Shown one piece after another: positions 8,679-18,320 of a stretch of 64,000 nt of DNA. Every line of letters begins with the position of its first letter. Within the stretch, counting starts at the first letter, position 1. Origin of the DNA: XN24 sp047921455 (GTDB lineage: Bacteria > Pseudomonadota > Gammaproteobacteria > Steroidobacterales > XN24); NCBI GenBank assembly GCA_047921455.1, contig JBLRWC010000004.1, positions 38,764 to 102,763 on the forward strand, in the 5' to 3' direction. Under the pieces are notes generated by a model that had not been told where the DNA came from, did no database searches, and saw only the letters and a list, made by a program, of their open reading frames with translations. The position numbers and the translations under genes were made by a program.

Positions 8679-10036
8679 ATGCACGCTCCTTTCGATATCG
8701 CCGCCGACCTCGACACGCCCGTCTCCGCCTACATGAAGCTGGCGCCATTCCGGCCCCGTTTTTTGCTGGAGAGCGTGGAGGGCGCCGAACGCCTGGGCCG
8801 TTATTCCTTCATCGGCTTCGGTGACGCACTGACTGTGCGGCTGGATGGCGCCGGGCTGCATTTCGGCGGACGTACCCTGCCGGTGGACAAGGGCCTGTTG
8901 CCGCCGCTGCGCGAAGCCCTGGCGGCCGCGCCTACACTGGCGCCCGAGGCGGGCCTGCCCTTTGACGGCGGCCTGGTGGGGATTGCCGCCTACGACATCG
9001 TGCGTCACTTTGAGCGCGTGCCCGGTGGCCACGACGATTTTCCAGAGGGGCTCTGGGTGGCGCCCGCGTCGCTACTGGTGTTCGATCACCTGACCCGCCG
9101 CGCCGCGCTGTTGCATGCCGGCGACGAGGCGGAGCGGACTGCGCTGCGACGCGAAGTCGTCCAGGCGCTGGCCGGCGGTGTGCCGTTTCGCCGCGCGGGC
9201 CGGCATGCGGCTCCCCGGGCCAGTATGAGCGAAGCGGAATTCATCGCGGCGGTGGCGAAAGCCAAGGGCAACATCACGGCCGGCGACGTCTTCCAGCTCG
9301 TGTTGTCGGTGCGGTTTGCCGGCCAAACGGACCTGGCGCCGTTCGAAGCCTACCGCGCGCTGCGCTTGTTGAATCCGTCCCCCTATATGTATTTTCTCGA
9401 GCTGGACGATGTGTCCGTGGCGGGTTCTTCCCCCGAAGCACTGGTCAAGCTCGACGGGCGCCGGGCTTCGCTGCGGCCGATCGCCGGCACACGCCCCCGC
9501 GGCGCGACCCACGAGGAAGACCTGGCGCGAGAAGTGGAGTTGCTGGCGGACCCCAAGGAGAACGCTGAGCACGTGATGCTCGTGGACCTGGCGCGCAACG
9601 ATCTCGGCCGGGTCGCGGTGCCGGGCTCGATCCAGGTCGAGCCGAGCCGCGCCATCGAGCGATACAGTCATGTCATGCACATTGTCAGCGGGGTGAACGG
9701 CGAACTCGAGGCCGGCCGCGACGCCTTCGACCTGTTTGCGGCAACGTTCCCGGCGGGCACGCTGGTCGGCGCGCCCAAGGTGCGCGCCATGGAACTGATC
9801 GAGGAGTATGAACCGACCGGGCGCGGGCTGTATGCCGGCACCGTGGGATATTTTTCCAAGCGCGGTGGCATGGACCAGGCGATCGCCATCCGCACCCTCG
9901 TGTTTCGCGGCGACGAGTACAGCTACCAGGCGGGGGCCGGCATCGTTGCCGACAGCGTGCCGTCGAGCGAGTACGGCGAGGTGCTGGCCAAGAGCGCCAT
10001 TCTGCGCCGCGCGCTGGAAATGGCGGAGGACGGCCT

Positions 10037-10040
<4 letters not shown>
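8679..10040 (+). CDS. trpE: Anthranilate synthase component I
   Basis: TrpE converts chorismate to anthranilate using ammonia delivered by TrpG. The 453-residue protein is on the short side for the family. It has the chorismate-binding domain with GDVFQLVLSVRF, PSPYMYFLELDD, GSSPEALVKLDG, IAGTRPRG, DLARNDLGRVA and the end motif YQAGAGIVADSVPSSEY. The N-terminal LLESVEGAERLGRYSFIGF carries the LLES element used for tryptophan feedback binding. The start follows a GGAGG at good spacing. The gene is 43 bp after the attenuator terminator, and its stop overlaps the trpG start by four bases. Confidence 0.97.
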
Positions 10041-10632
<592 letters not shown>

Positions 10633-10636
<4 letters not shown>

Positions 10637-11667
10637 GCGGCCTGTCCGGCACCCTTGAAAAACTGCTTTGCGGTATCGACCTGGCGGAGGACGAGGCCGC
10701 CGGGTTGATGGTCGCGCTGACGGACGAGGACCTGGCGCCCGCGCTGGCGGCCGCGTTGCTGGCTGCGCTGCGCGCCAAGGGCGAGAGCGCTGCCGAGGTG
10801 CGCGGCTTTGCCACCGCGATGCGCGGCCTGGCGCGCCGGCCCGAGATTCCTGCCACCGGGCCGCTGCTCGATATCGTCGGCACGGGCGGCGACGGCTCCG
10901 GGAGCCTGAACCTGTCTACCGGCGCTTCGCTGCTGGCCGCCGCTTGCGGCATACCCGTCGTCAAGCACGGCAACCGCAGCATTTCCAGCCGCAGCGGCAG
11001 CGCCGACATGCTGGAGGCGCTCGGCATGCGCCTGCCGGCCGACGAGCTGGCCGCGGCCGCCTGCCTGGCGGCGACCGGCTACACATTCCTGTTTGCGCCC
11101 TATTTCCACCCGGCGATGAAGGCCATCGGGCCGGTGCGGCGCGCGATGGGCGTGCGCACCGTGTTCAACATGCTCGGCCCGCTCACCAATCCGGCCGCGC
11201 CGCCGTACCTGCTGCTCGGCGCCTTCAGTCCGGCCGCGGCGCGCCTGATGGCCGAGGCCCTGGCCGGTTTCGCGGGTCTCGAGCGCGGTTTCGTGGTGCA
11301 CGGCGCGCCCGGCTGGGACGAGGCGACGCCGGTCGGGCCATTCCAGTTGTTCGATGTGCGCGGCGGCGAGGTCGTCGAGTACCAGCGCGATCCCGGGGAA
11401 TGGGGCCTGGCGCGTTGCACGCCCGAGGATCTCGCGGGGGGCGACGCGGTATACAACGCGGCGCGACTGCGCGCGCTGTTCGCCGGCGAGGATACCGACG
11501 CGCACCGCGATGCGGTCCTGTTGGGCACGGCGCTGGCGCTCGAGTTGACCGGTCTTGCCGGCGGTCCAGCGGCGGCCATGGAGATGGCGCGCGCAGCACT
11601 GCTCGACGGCCGGGCGGCGGCGCTGCTGGCGTCCCTCGAGAGCCATGCCGCGGAGACGCCGGCTTGA
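10633..11667 (+). CDS. trpD: Anthranilate phosphoribosyltransferase
   Basis: TrpD transfers the phosphoribosyl group of PRPP to anthranilate. The 344-residue protein has the PRPP/pyrophosphate loop DIVGTGGDGSGSLNLST at about residue 80, KHGNRSISSRSGSADMLEALG, the FAPYFHPAMK segment and VRRAMGVRTVFNMLGPLTNPA, all family signatures. It overlaps trpG by four bases (ATGA). Confidence 0.97.
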
Positions 11668-12488
11668 GTTTTCTCGCGCAGATGGCGCACAGCTCGGCGG
11701 AGCGTGTGCGCGCCGCGCGCGCCACGCGCAGTGAGACGGACTTGCTGGCGGCGTGCGCGGCGGCGCCCGCGGCCCCGCGCCTGCGGCTGGAGCAGTTCGA
11801 CTTGATTGCCGAGATCAAGCGCACTTCGCCAGCGGAAGGCGCCCTGGGTGCCGCGACCGATATCGCGGCGCGGGCGGGGCAATATGCCTCGGCGGGGGCG
11901 GCGGCGGTATCGGTGCTGACCGAGCCGGCGCGGTTCGACGGCAGCCTGGACGACCTGGCCACGGCGGCGCGGGCCCTGCGTCCAGCGGGTGTACCGGCAA
12001 TGCGCAAGGATTTCCTGGTCGATCCCTGGCAGGTGCTGGAAGCGCGTGCGGCCGGCGCCGGCGGTGTGCTGCTGATCGTGGCGATGCTGAGCGATGGAGT
12101 GCTTGGAGAGCTGTTGGCCGTCGCACGGCAGCAGGACTTGTTCGTGCTGCTCGAAGCGTTTGATGAAGCCGACCTGGAGCGGGCCGCGAACTTCATTGGC
12201 GAGAGTGCCAGCGGCGCGCCCGTGCTGGTCGGCGTCAACACGCGCGATTTGCGCACCCTCGCGGTGGACCCGGGGCGGCTTGCCCGGCTGGCACCGTGGC
12301 TGCCGCCCGGCGCGCCGGCCGTGGCGGAGAGTGGGTTGCGGGGTGCGGCAGACGCCGCGGCTGCCGCCGCGCTCGGTTATGGCGTGGCGCTGGTCGGCAC
12401 GGCACTGATGCGCGCGCCGGACCCGGTGGAACTGGCCACGGCGATGCTGGCGGCGGGTCGCGAGGCGGTCATGAAGGAGGCAGGGTGA
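11664..12488 (+). CDS. trpC: Indole-3-glycerol phosphate synthase
   Basis: TrpC closes the indole ring of carboxyphenylaminodeoxyribulose phosphate. The TIM-barrel motifs are clear: LIAEIKRTSPAEG, VSVLTEPARFDGSLDDL, MRKDFLVDPWQVLEARAAGA, LVGVNTRDLRTL and VAESGLR. I start it at TTG 11664, which overlaps the trpD stop (TTGA), because SFLAQMAHSSAERV aligns with the usual N-terminal helix; ATG 11682 is the alternative. The same frame is open far upstream inside trpD, but that extension is not protein-like. Length is 274 residues. Confidence 0.94.
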   Translation: MSFLAQMAHSSAERVRAARATRSETDLLAACAAAPAAPRLRLEQFDLIAEIKRTSPAEGALGAATDIAARAGQYASAGAAAVSVLTEPARFDGSLDDLATAARALRPAGVPAMRKDFLVDPWQVLEARAAGAGGVLLIVAMLSDGVLGELLAVARQQDLFVLLEAFDEADLERAANFIGESASGAPVLVGVNTRDLRTLAVDPGRLARLAPWLPPGAPAVAESGLRGAADAAAAAALGYGVALVGTALMRAPDPVELATAMLAAGREAVMKEAG

Positions 12489-12490
12489 GT

Positions 12491-13075
12491 ATGCTGGTGA
12501 AAATTTGCGGCCTGACGACGCCCGAGGGCGTCGCGGCGGCCGTCAAGGCGGGCGCGGATGCCGTGGGTTTCGTGTTTTCGGCCTCGCCGCGCCAGGTGTC
12601 GCCGCGGCAGGCGCGCAAGCTGGCCGCCGGCCTGCCGCCGGGCACGCGCCGTGTCGCGGTGTTCCGCCATCCCCCGCCGGGCTGGATCGAGCAAGTGCTG
12701 CAGGAATTCCCGGCGGACTGGGTGCAAAGTGACGCTGTCGACTTGCCGGGCGTGGACCTGGGGGGCGCCGACCCGTTGCCGGTGTTCCGCTCGGGTGCGC
12801 CGCTGCCGGCGCTGTTGCCGGAGCGACTGTTGTTCGAGGGACCGGAGAGCGGGGCCGGCCGTGTCGCCGATTGGGCTGCGGCCGCCGAGCTCGCGCGGCG
12901 GACGCGGGTCGTGCTGGCTGGCGGCCTGCATCCGGGCAATGTGGCGGAGGCCCTGGAGAGAGTCCAGCCGTGGGGCGTGGATGTTTCCAGCGGGGTAGAG
13001 TCCGCGCCGGGAATCAAGGCCCCCGCGCTGGTGGCGGCCTTCGTGGCGGCCGCACGCCGGGGTGATGAAAGTTGA
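12491..13075 (+). CDS. trpF: Phosphoribosylanthranilate isomerase
   Basis: The 194-residue protein has the TrpF signatures KICGLTTPEG (catalytic Cys), GADAVGFVFSASPRQVS, and a C-terminal LAGGLHPGNV with GVDVSSGVESAPGIK. It isomerises phosphoribosylanthranilate to the ribulose form used by TrpC. AAGGAGG (12474-12480) gives good spacing to this ATG; GTG 12485, which overlaps the trpC stop, is also possible. The gene runs directly into trpB. Confidence 0.95.
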   Translation: MLVKICGLTTPEGVAAAVKAGADAVGFVFSASPRQVSPRQARKLAAGLPPGTRRVAVFRHPPPGWIEQVLQEFPADWVQSDAVDLPGVDLGGADPLPVFRSGAPLPALLPERLLFEGPESGAGRVADWAAAAELARRTRVVLAGGLHPGNVAEALERVQPWGVDVSSGVESAPGIKAPALVAAFVAAARRGDES

Positions 13076-13088
13076 AGGAGTATCGGTG

Positions 13089-14339
13089 ATGAACAGTTTC
13101 GCGAGCCCCGTCGAAGACGCTGCGGCACAACTCGAGGCCCTGCTGGATGGGCGGTTGCCGGATGCGCGCGGCCGCTTCGGTCCGTGGGGCGGGCGCTTTG
13201 TGCCCGAGACATTGGTGCCGGCGCTGGACCGCTTGCAGGCTGGCGTTGCAAAACACCTGCACTCGGCCGAATTCCAGGGCTGCCTGGGGGCGGAACTGCG
13301 TGACTGGGTCGGTCGACCGACGGCGCTTACTTTCGCGCCACGGCTCTCGGAAGCCTGGGGCGCCGAGCTCTGGCTGAAGCGCGAGGATCTCGCCCACACC
13401 GGTGCGCACAAGATCAACAATGCGCTTGGCCAGGCCATGCTCGCGAAAATGCTCGGCGCGAAACGCGTGGTGGCGGAAACCGGCGCCGGTCAGCATGGCG
13501 TGGCGTCTGCCGCGGCTTGCGCGCGTATCGGCCTACCCTGCCTCGTTTACATGGGCGAGATCGACTGCGAGCGACAGGTGCTGAACGTGGAGCGGATGCG
13601 GCGCCTCGGCGCCGAGGTGGTTCCCGTGACGAGCGGCGACCGCACCCTGCGGGCGGCGATTGACGAGGCATTGCGCGACTGGGTGTCTGACCCTGAAGGA
13701 ACCTATTACCTGCTCGGCTCGGTGGTCGGGCCTCATCCCTATCCCTATCTCGTGCGCGAACTGCAGGCGGTGATCGGCATGGAAGCGCGCGACCAGGTGA
13801 TCGAGCGAGCCGGCGGCCTGCCGGATCTCGTGGTCGCCTGCGTCGGCGGCGGCAGCAACGCGATCGGCCTGTTTCACGGTTTTCTCGGCGATCCCTCGGT
13901 GGAGATCCTGGGCATCGAGGCGGGCGGTCATGGCACGGGGCTCGGCGAGAACGCCGCGACCATCAGCTTCGGCCGCCCTGGCGTGCTGCATGGCACTTAC
14001 TCGTTGCTGCTGTCGGATGATGATGGCCAGGTCTACGAGACCGACAGCGTCTCGGCCGGTCTCGATTATCCGGGCGTGGGTCCGGAACATGCCTTTCTGG
14101 CGACCATCGGCCGGGTGCGCTACGAGTATGCCGGGGACCGGGAGTCGCTCGCTGCGCTCGACGAATGCTGCGAGCTGGAGGGCATTCTCCCTGCGCTGGA
14201 GACGGCGCACGCATTTGCCGGCGCGAAGCGCTGGGCGCGCACGAATCCCGGCAAGCGGATCGTGCTCGGCCTGTCCGGGCGGGGCGACAAGGACATGCCC
14301 ACGCTCGCCAAATTTCCCAAGCAGGAGCGCACCCAATGA
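13089..14339 (+). CDS. trpB: Tryptophan synthase beta chain
   Basis: TrpB condenses indole with serine using pyridoxal phosphate. Lys108 in EDLAHTGAHKINNALGQ is the expected PLP-binding residue. ETGAGQHGVASA, the phosphate loop CVGGGSNAIGLFHGF and GLDYPGVGPEHA are typical. AAGGAG (13075-13080) lies eight bases before the chosen ATG; the GTG immediately before it could also serve. Length is 416 residues. Its stop overlaps the trpA start by four bases, fitting the alpha2-beta2 complex. Confidence 0.97.
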   Translation: MNSFASPVEDAAAQLEALLDGRLPDARGRFGPWGGRFVPETLVPALDRLQAGVAKHLHSAEFQGCLGAELRDWVGRPTALTFAPRLSEAWGAELWLKREDLAHTGAHKINNALGQAMLAKMLGAKRVVAETGAGQHGVASAAACARIGLPCLVYMGEIDCERQVLNVERMRRLGAEVVPVTSGDRTLRAAIDEALRDWVSDPEGTYYLLGSVVGPHPYPYLVRELQAVIGMEARDQVIERAGGLPDLVVACVGGGSNAIGLFHGFLGDPSVEILGIEAGGHGTGLGENAATISFGRPGVLHGTYSLLLSDDDGQVYETDSVSAGLDYPGVGPEHAFLATIGRVRYEYAGDRESLAALDECCELEGILPALETAHAFAGAKRWARTNPGKRIVLGLSGRGDKDMPTLAKFPKQERTQ

Positions 14340-15115
14340 GTCCGCACGAGCGCATCAGCGCGGCGATTCGTGCCGCGGGCGACGAGGGGCGCACCGCGCT
14401 GGTCGCCTTCATCACGGCGGGTTATCCAAAAAAGACGGACTTCCGGGCGACCCTCGCGGAGGTGGCCGGCGCGGCCGACGTGGTCGAGGTGGGCGTGCCG
14501 TTTACCGATCCCATGGCCGACGGATTGACTATCCAGCGAGCCAGCCGGGAGGCCATCGCCCAGGGCGTGACCTTGTCGTGGATTCTCGACGAGATAGCCG
14601 CAATGGATCCGCCGCCGGCTGCGCCGGTGGTGCTGATGAGCTATCTCAACCCGCTGCTGGCAATGGGTTATGAACGCCTTGCTCAACGCGCGATCGAGGC
14701 GGGCGTGGACGGTTTCATCGTGCCTGATCTGCCGCTCGATGAGAGCGGGCCGCTCGATGCGGCGCTTGCCGCCCAGGGGCTCGCGCTGGTGCACCTGGTC
14801 AGCCCGGTGACGCCGCCGGTTCGGATCGAGGCGGCCGCGCGCGCGAGTCGCGGCTTCCTGTACGCCGTCAACGTCACGGGTATCACCGGCGGCGCGCAAG
14901 CGGCGAATGCCGGCTTGCATGACTATCTCGGCCGTATCGTGGCGGCCTCGACGGTGCCGGTGTGTGCCGGCTTCGGGGTGCGCAGCGCCGCGCAGGTTTC
15001 CGACCTTGGCCAGGTCGTGCCCGGCGTGATCGTCGGTTCGGCACTGGTCGAGGCGCTGGAGCGCGGTGAATCACCGGCGGCCTTCCTGGGCGCGCTCAGG
15101 ACGCCTGCCGGCTGA
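14336..15115 (+). CDS. trpA: Tryptophan synthase alpha chain
   Basis: TrpA cleaves indole-3-glycerol phosphate to indole, which is channelled to TrpB. The 259-residue TIM barrel has the catalytic residues Glu51 (VEVGVPFTDP) and Asp62 (MADG), the loop VPDLPLDES and the phosphate-binding region AGFGVRSAAQV with VIVGSALVE. It is the last gene of the trp operon and overlaps trpB by ATGA. No clear intrinsic terminator follows it. Confidence 0.97.
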   Translation: MSPHERISAAIRAAGDEGRTALVAFITAGYPKKTDFRATLAEVAGAADVVEVGVPFTDPMADGLTIQRASREAIAQGVTLSWILDEIAAMDPPPAAPVVLMSYLNPLLAMGYERLAQRAIEAGVDGFIVPDLPLDESGPLDAALAAQGLALVHLVSPVTPPVRIEAAARASRGFLYAVNVTGITGGAQAANAGLHDYLGRIVAASTVPVCAGFGVRSAAQVSDLGQVVPGVIVGSALVEALERGESPAAFLGALRTPAG

Positions 15116-15334
15116 GCGCGCCGCCCGGCGGCGGATAGTTCTCGAGATACCATGGACAAGGCGTACGCCCCAACATGTCCTCGGTAAGCGCAATATCTGC
15201 CTCGGCCAGCGATTTGCGAAAACTTACGGTGCGGCTCTTGCACGCCTTGCAGGAATCCGCGTCGGCGCTGAATTTTCTCGGATCAGCTGCCGTCGGCTCG
15301 AGACAGCGTCGCGCGGCTTGCCTACAATGTGTGC

Positions 15335-15706
15335 ATGTCGACCGCGAAAAATGTGCTCGGTGAACCGCTGCAGCCCTGCAGCATGGATCCGCTGACGGGT
15401 TTCTTCCGTGACGGCTGCTGCCACACCGGGCCGTACGACGTCGGCCGCCACGTGGTGTGTGCCCGACTCAGCGCCGAGTTTCTCGAATTCTCGAAATCCC
15501 GCGGCAACGATTTGAGCACGCCGCGGCCGGAAGCCGGTTTCCCTGGCCTCAAGCCGGGCGATCGCTGGTGCCTGTGCGCGGCGCGCTGGCAAGAGGCGCT
15601 GGACGCGGGCTGTGCGCCGAAGGTGGTGCTCACGGCCACCCACGAGGCTGCCCTGCAGGTCATCCGGCTGGAAGACCTCAAGCGGCACGCATTCGATTTG
15701 TGTTGA
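15335..15706 (+). CDS. DUF2237 family protein
   Basis: The 123-residue protein carries the family pattern KNVLGEPLQPCSMDPLTGF, DGCCHTGPYDVGRHVVC, FLEFSKSRGNDLSTP, GLKPGDRWCLCAARW and ATHEAALQVI, with several conserved Cys. The family is widespread, has no agreed function, and may bind a metal through its Cys residues. It precedes a small cupin gene by 13 bp and the two are probably co-transcribed. I start it at ATG 15335; two upstream codons in frame (from 15329) could also serve. Confidence 0.85.
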   Translation: MSTAKNVLGEPLQPCSMDPLTGFFRDGCCHTGPYDVGRHVVCARLSAEFLEFSKSRGNDLSTPRPEAGFPGLKPGDRWCLCAARWQEALDAGCAPKVVLTATHEAALQVIRLEDLKRHAFDLC

Positions 15707-15719
15707 GGGGAGCGCTGGC

Positions 15720-16004
15720 GTGAAGGCCGTACGGAAACTGCAAGCGAAGCTCGAGGCGGATGGTTACCAGGTGTCGCTGCACCTGCTCGCGCCGGGTACC
15801 GAATTCGCCGCTCACTGTCCCTGCGAGACACGTATCGAGGCGGTATTTTGCGGCCAGTTGCGACTGGCAATCGGCGGCCAGTCGCGCTTGCTCGGGCCCG
15901 GCGACTGGCTCGAGGTACCCGCGGGCGTCACGATCGACTCCGCGGTGGTCGGCGACGAGCCGGTACTCGGCCTGGCCGCCGTCCGCGCGCCGCACGCGCG
16001 TTGA
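15720..16004 (+). CDS. Small cupin-domain protein
   Basis: A GTG start preceded by GAGGGGAGC gives a 94-residue single cupin fold. It has LHLLAPGTEFAAHCPCETRIEAVFCGQL (first cupin motif region) and LGPGDWLEVPAGVTIDSAV (second motif). The usual metal-binding His of the cupin motifs is only partly present (AAH, no His in the VPAG region), so enzymatic activity is doubtful. It follows DUF2237 closely. Confidence 0.75.
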   Translation: MKAVRKLQAKLEADGYQVSLHLLAPGTEFAAHCPCETRIEAVFCGQLRLAIGGQSRLLGPGDWLEVPAGVTIDSAVVGDEPVLGLAAVRAPHAR

Positions 16005-16017
16005 ATCCGCGGTCCAG

Positions 16018-16048
16018 GCGCACGGGCGGGGTCGCCTCGCCCGTGCGC
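16018..16048. terminator. Hairpin between convergent cupin and doxX genes
   Basis: GCGCACGGGCG (16018-16028) and CGCCCGTGCGC (16038-16048) form a perfect 11-bp stem with a nine-base loop, followed by TTCGTTC. Its position between two converging stop codons suggests termination in one or both directions. The T tract is weak. Confidence 0.55.
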
Positions 16049-16053
16049 TTCGT

Positions 16054-16434
16054 TCAAGCGCGGCGCGCGTCCAGCGACCAGCGGCCGGCGCCATGCACGA
16101 CCAGCAGCAGGAAACCGCCCGCGATGGCGAGATTCTTGAGGAACTGCGTCTGTTCGGCCGGGTCGAGGGGGCTGTGAAAAATCAGCCCGGACAACACCGT
16201 GAAACCCGCCAGCAGGAAGGCCGCCAGCCGGGTTCGGTAGCCGATCGCGATGGCGAGGCCGCCGACGATTTCCAACGCGATCACGAGCGGTAGCAGCATG
16301 CCGGGCACGCCCATGGATTGCATGTAGCCGGCGGTGCCCTCGTAACCCGGGATCTTGCCCAGTCCGGCGACGATGAACAGCGCGGCCAGGAAGATACGCG
16401 CGGCAAGATCCGCCAAGGGAAACAGCTTGGTCAT
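16054..16434 (-). CDS. DoxX family membrane protein
   Basis: The 126-residue protein has about four membrane helices (AARIFLAALFIVAGLGKI, LLPLVIALEIVGGLAIAIG, LAAFLLAGFTVLSGLIF, LAIAGGFLLLVVHGAG), matching DoxX/YqjF-type proteins of the inner membrane. The start at 16434 follows AGAGGA; an upstream Met at 16458 has no such site. DoxX proteins often sit beside pirin genes and are linked to oxidative stress; here it is 50 bp downstream of a pirin gene, so co-transcription is likely. Confidence 0.9.
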   Translation of the reverse strand: MTKLFPLADLAARIFLAALFIVAGLGKIPGYEGTAGYMQSMGVPGMLLPLVIALEIVGGLAIAIGYRTRLAAFLLAGFTVLSGLIFHSPLDPAEQTQFLKNLAIAGGFLLLVVHGAGRWSLDARRA

Positions 16435-16484
16435 GGTATTTGGTTCCTCTGTTTGCATGGTTCAGGGGGGCGCTGACGCCTGGC

Positions 16485-17339
16485 TTACTCGAGCGGCGCG
16501 ACCAACGCGCCGGACTGGTAGTCGCGCATGGCCTGGCGGATCTGTTCGGTCGTGTTCATGACGAATGGTCCGTACTGGACGATTGGCTCGCCGAGCGGCT
16601 GCCCGGACAGCAGCAGCATCCCGGCCCCGGCCGCGTCCGCGACGATCCCGATCTCGCCGTCGCCATCCAGGATGGCGAGCTGGCCGCTTTCGAGCCAGGT
16701 TTCCGGCTCGGCGGGGGCGCTGATGCGTATACGGCCATGGAAGGGTCGCACCAGCGCGCGGTGGCCGGCCGGAGGCGCCCAGGCAAAACGGCCATCAGGC
16801 GCCAGCTGCAGTTCCAACACGGATGCTTCGCAGGCTGTCCGGTCGATCGGCGATACGGCGTCGCCGTAGCGCCCGGCGATGATTCGCAGGCGACCCTGCT
16901 CGAGCCGCAAGTCGGGCAACGCGTCAGCTTCTGCCTGCTCATAGTCGGGTTCGCGCAACTTGTCCGCGGCCGGCAGGTTGATCCAGAGCTGGAAGCCGTG
17001 GATACGGCCCTCGCCGGGCAGCGGCATTTCGGAGTGGATGACGCCGCGGCCGGCCGACATCCACTGGGCGCCGCCGGCGCGGATGGCGGCCCGGTGGCCC
17101 ATGTGGTCCTGGTGCTCGAAACCCCCGTCGAGCATGATGGTCAACGTCTCTATGCCGCGGTGCGGATGCGACGGGAACCCCGCGACGAACTCGTCGCGCT
17201 GGTCCGAGCGAATTTCATCAAGCATCAGGAAAGGGTCCAGGTCGTGGCGCCCCTGGCCGACGATGCGACGGATTTTGACGCCCGCACCGTCGGAAGCGGG
17301 CTGATCCTGGAGCACCTGGCGAATGTGTCGCTTGTTCAT
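16485..17339 (-). CDS. Pirin family protein (bicupin)
   Basis: This 284-residue pirin has the metal-binding pattern FPSHPHRGIETLTIMLDG and GAQWMSAGRGVIHSEMP in the N-terminal cupin, with the second cupin around HGFQLWINLP and beyond. Bacterial pirins bind iron and some act as quercetin dioxygenases or redox sensors. The gene is divergent from a LysR-type regulator across 93 bp holding a long palindrome, so it is the likely target of that regulator. Confidence 0.92.
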   Translation of the reverse strand: MNKRHIRQVLQDQPASDGAGVKIRRIVGQGRHDLDPFLMLDEIRSDQRDEFVAGFPSHPHRGIETLTIMLDGGFEHQDHMGHRAAIRAGGAQWMSAGRGVIHSEMPLPGEGRIHGFQLWINLPAADKLREPDYEQAEADALPDLRLEQGRLRIIAGRYGDAVSPIDRTACEASVLELQLAPDGRFAWAPPAGHRALVRPFHGRIRISAPAEPETWLESGQLAILDGDGEIGIVADAAGAGMLLLSGQPLGEPIVQYGPFVMNTTEQIRQAMRDYQSGALVAPLE

Positions 17340-17378
17340 GGATTGGCCTCGTGTTGTATGGGGCAAAAATTAGCTTCT

Positions 17379-17428
17379 ATTTAGTCGAATATAAATGGCA
17401 AAATATAGCCAAATGTATTCGATTAAAT
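17379..17428. promoter_or_regulatory. Long inverted repeat (operator) between pirin and lysR
   Basis: Two 21-base arms (17379-17399 and 17408-17428) match at 17 of 21 positions as inverted copies, sharing ATTTAnTCGAATA and TGGC, around an 8-bp AT spacer. The region is markedly AT-rich against the genome. It contains T-n11-A type sequences typical of LysR binding. The right arm ends five bases before the regulator start, suggesting autorepression. Confidence 0.75.
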
Positions 17429-17432
17429 CGAA

Positions 17433-18320
17433 ATGAGGCCGCGGGTAACCCTGGAGCAATGGCGCATGCTCCAGGCTGTAATCGATCATGGCGGCTACGC
17501 TGGCGCTGCCGAGGCGCTGTCGAAATCCGTCTCTACGGTCAACTATGGTATCCGTCGGCTCGAGGCCGGCCTGGGGGTGGCCCTGCTCGAACTGGAGGGG
17601 CGGCGCGCGGTGCTGACGCCGGCCGGCGCGGAGTTGCTGCGGCGCTCGCGCTACCTGCTCGACGAGGCGCTGGCGATCGAACGCGCGGCGCGCGTGCTTG
17701 CGGCGGGCTGGGAGCCGGTGGTTCGGCTCGCGGTCGAGGTGATCTTCCCGCAGGACCGGCTGCTGGCGAGCCTGGACGCGTTCGCCGGCCTCACCGGCAC
17801 GACGCGCGTGGAACTGATCGAATCGGTGTTATCCGGCACGATCGAGCAGCTGTTTTCCGGCACCGCTGACCTGGCGATCACCGCATGGGTGCCGCCGGGC
17901 TTCCTCGGCGAGCCGCTGGCCACGGTGGAATTCGTTGCCGTTGCCAACCCCGGCCATGCGTTGCATGCGCTCGGTCGGTCGCTGACCCAGCGCGACCTGC
18001 GCCAGCACCGCCAGCTCGTGGTGCGCGACTCCGGCCTGAAGGAGAGCCGCGATGCGGGCTGGCTTGGCGCCGAGCAGCGCTGGACGGTGAGCCACCTGGC
18101 GACCTCGGTCGAGGCCGTGACACGCGGCATGGGTTTTGCCTGGCTGCCGCGGCACCGCATCACCGGCTTGCTGGCGGACGATGCACTAAAGCCGTTGCCG
18201 CTGGTCGAAGGCGCCGTGCGGCACCAGGAGCTCTACCTGGTGTTCGCGGATCGTGATGACGCCGGGCCTGCGACCCGGGCCTTGGCCGACTGTCTCAGGA
18301 GGACTTGCCCGCCAGCCTGA
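17433..18320 (+). CDS. LysR-type transcriptional regulator
   Basis: This 295-residue LysR-family protein starts with a winged helix-turn-helix (EQWRMLQAVIDHGGYAGAAEALSKS, then STVNYGIRRLEAGLGVALLE). A periplasmic-binding-like effector domain of two lobes follows (VRLAVEVIFP..., GMGFAWLPRHRI). It is divergent from the pirin gene and the DoxX gene behind it, which are its probable regulon. No Shine-Dalgarno is visible before the start. The ligand is unknown. Confidence 0.93.
   Translation: MRPRVTLEQWRMLQAVIDHGGYAGAAEALSKSVSTVNYGIRRLEAGLGVALLELEGRRAVLTPAGAELLRRSRYLLDEALAIERAARVLAAGWEPVVRLAVEVIFPQDRLLASLDAFAGLTGTTRVELIESVLSGTIEQLFSGTADLAITAWVPPGFLGEPLATVEFVAVANPGHALHALGRSLTQRDLRQHRQLVVRDSGLKESRDAGWLGAEQRWTVSHLATSVEAVTRGMGFAWLPRHRITGLLADDALKPLPLVEGAVRHQELYLVFADRDDAGPATRALADCLRRTCPPA

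Noticed and set aside
10668..12488. Apparent 606-codon fusion protein covering trpD and trpC
   Set aside because: The first 330 codons are an out-of-frame reading of trpD; only the part from 11664 is TrpC.
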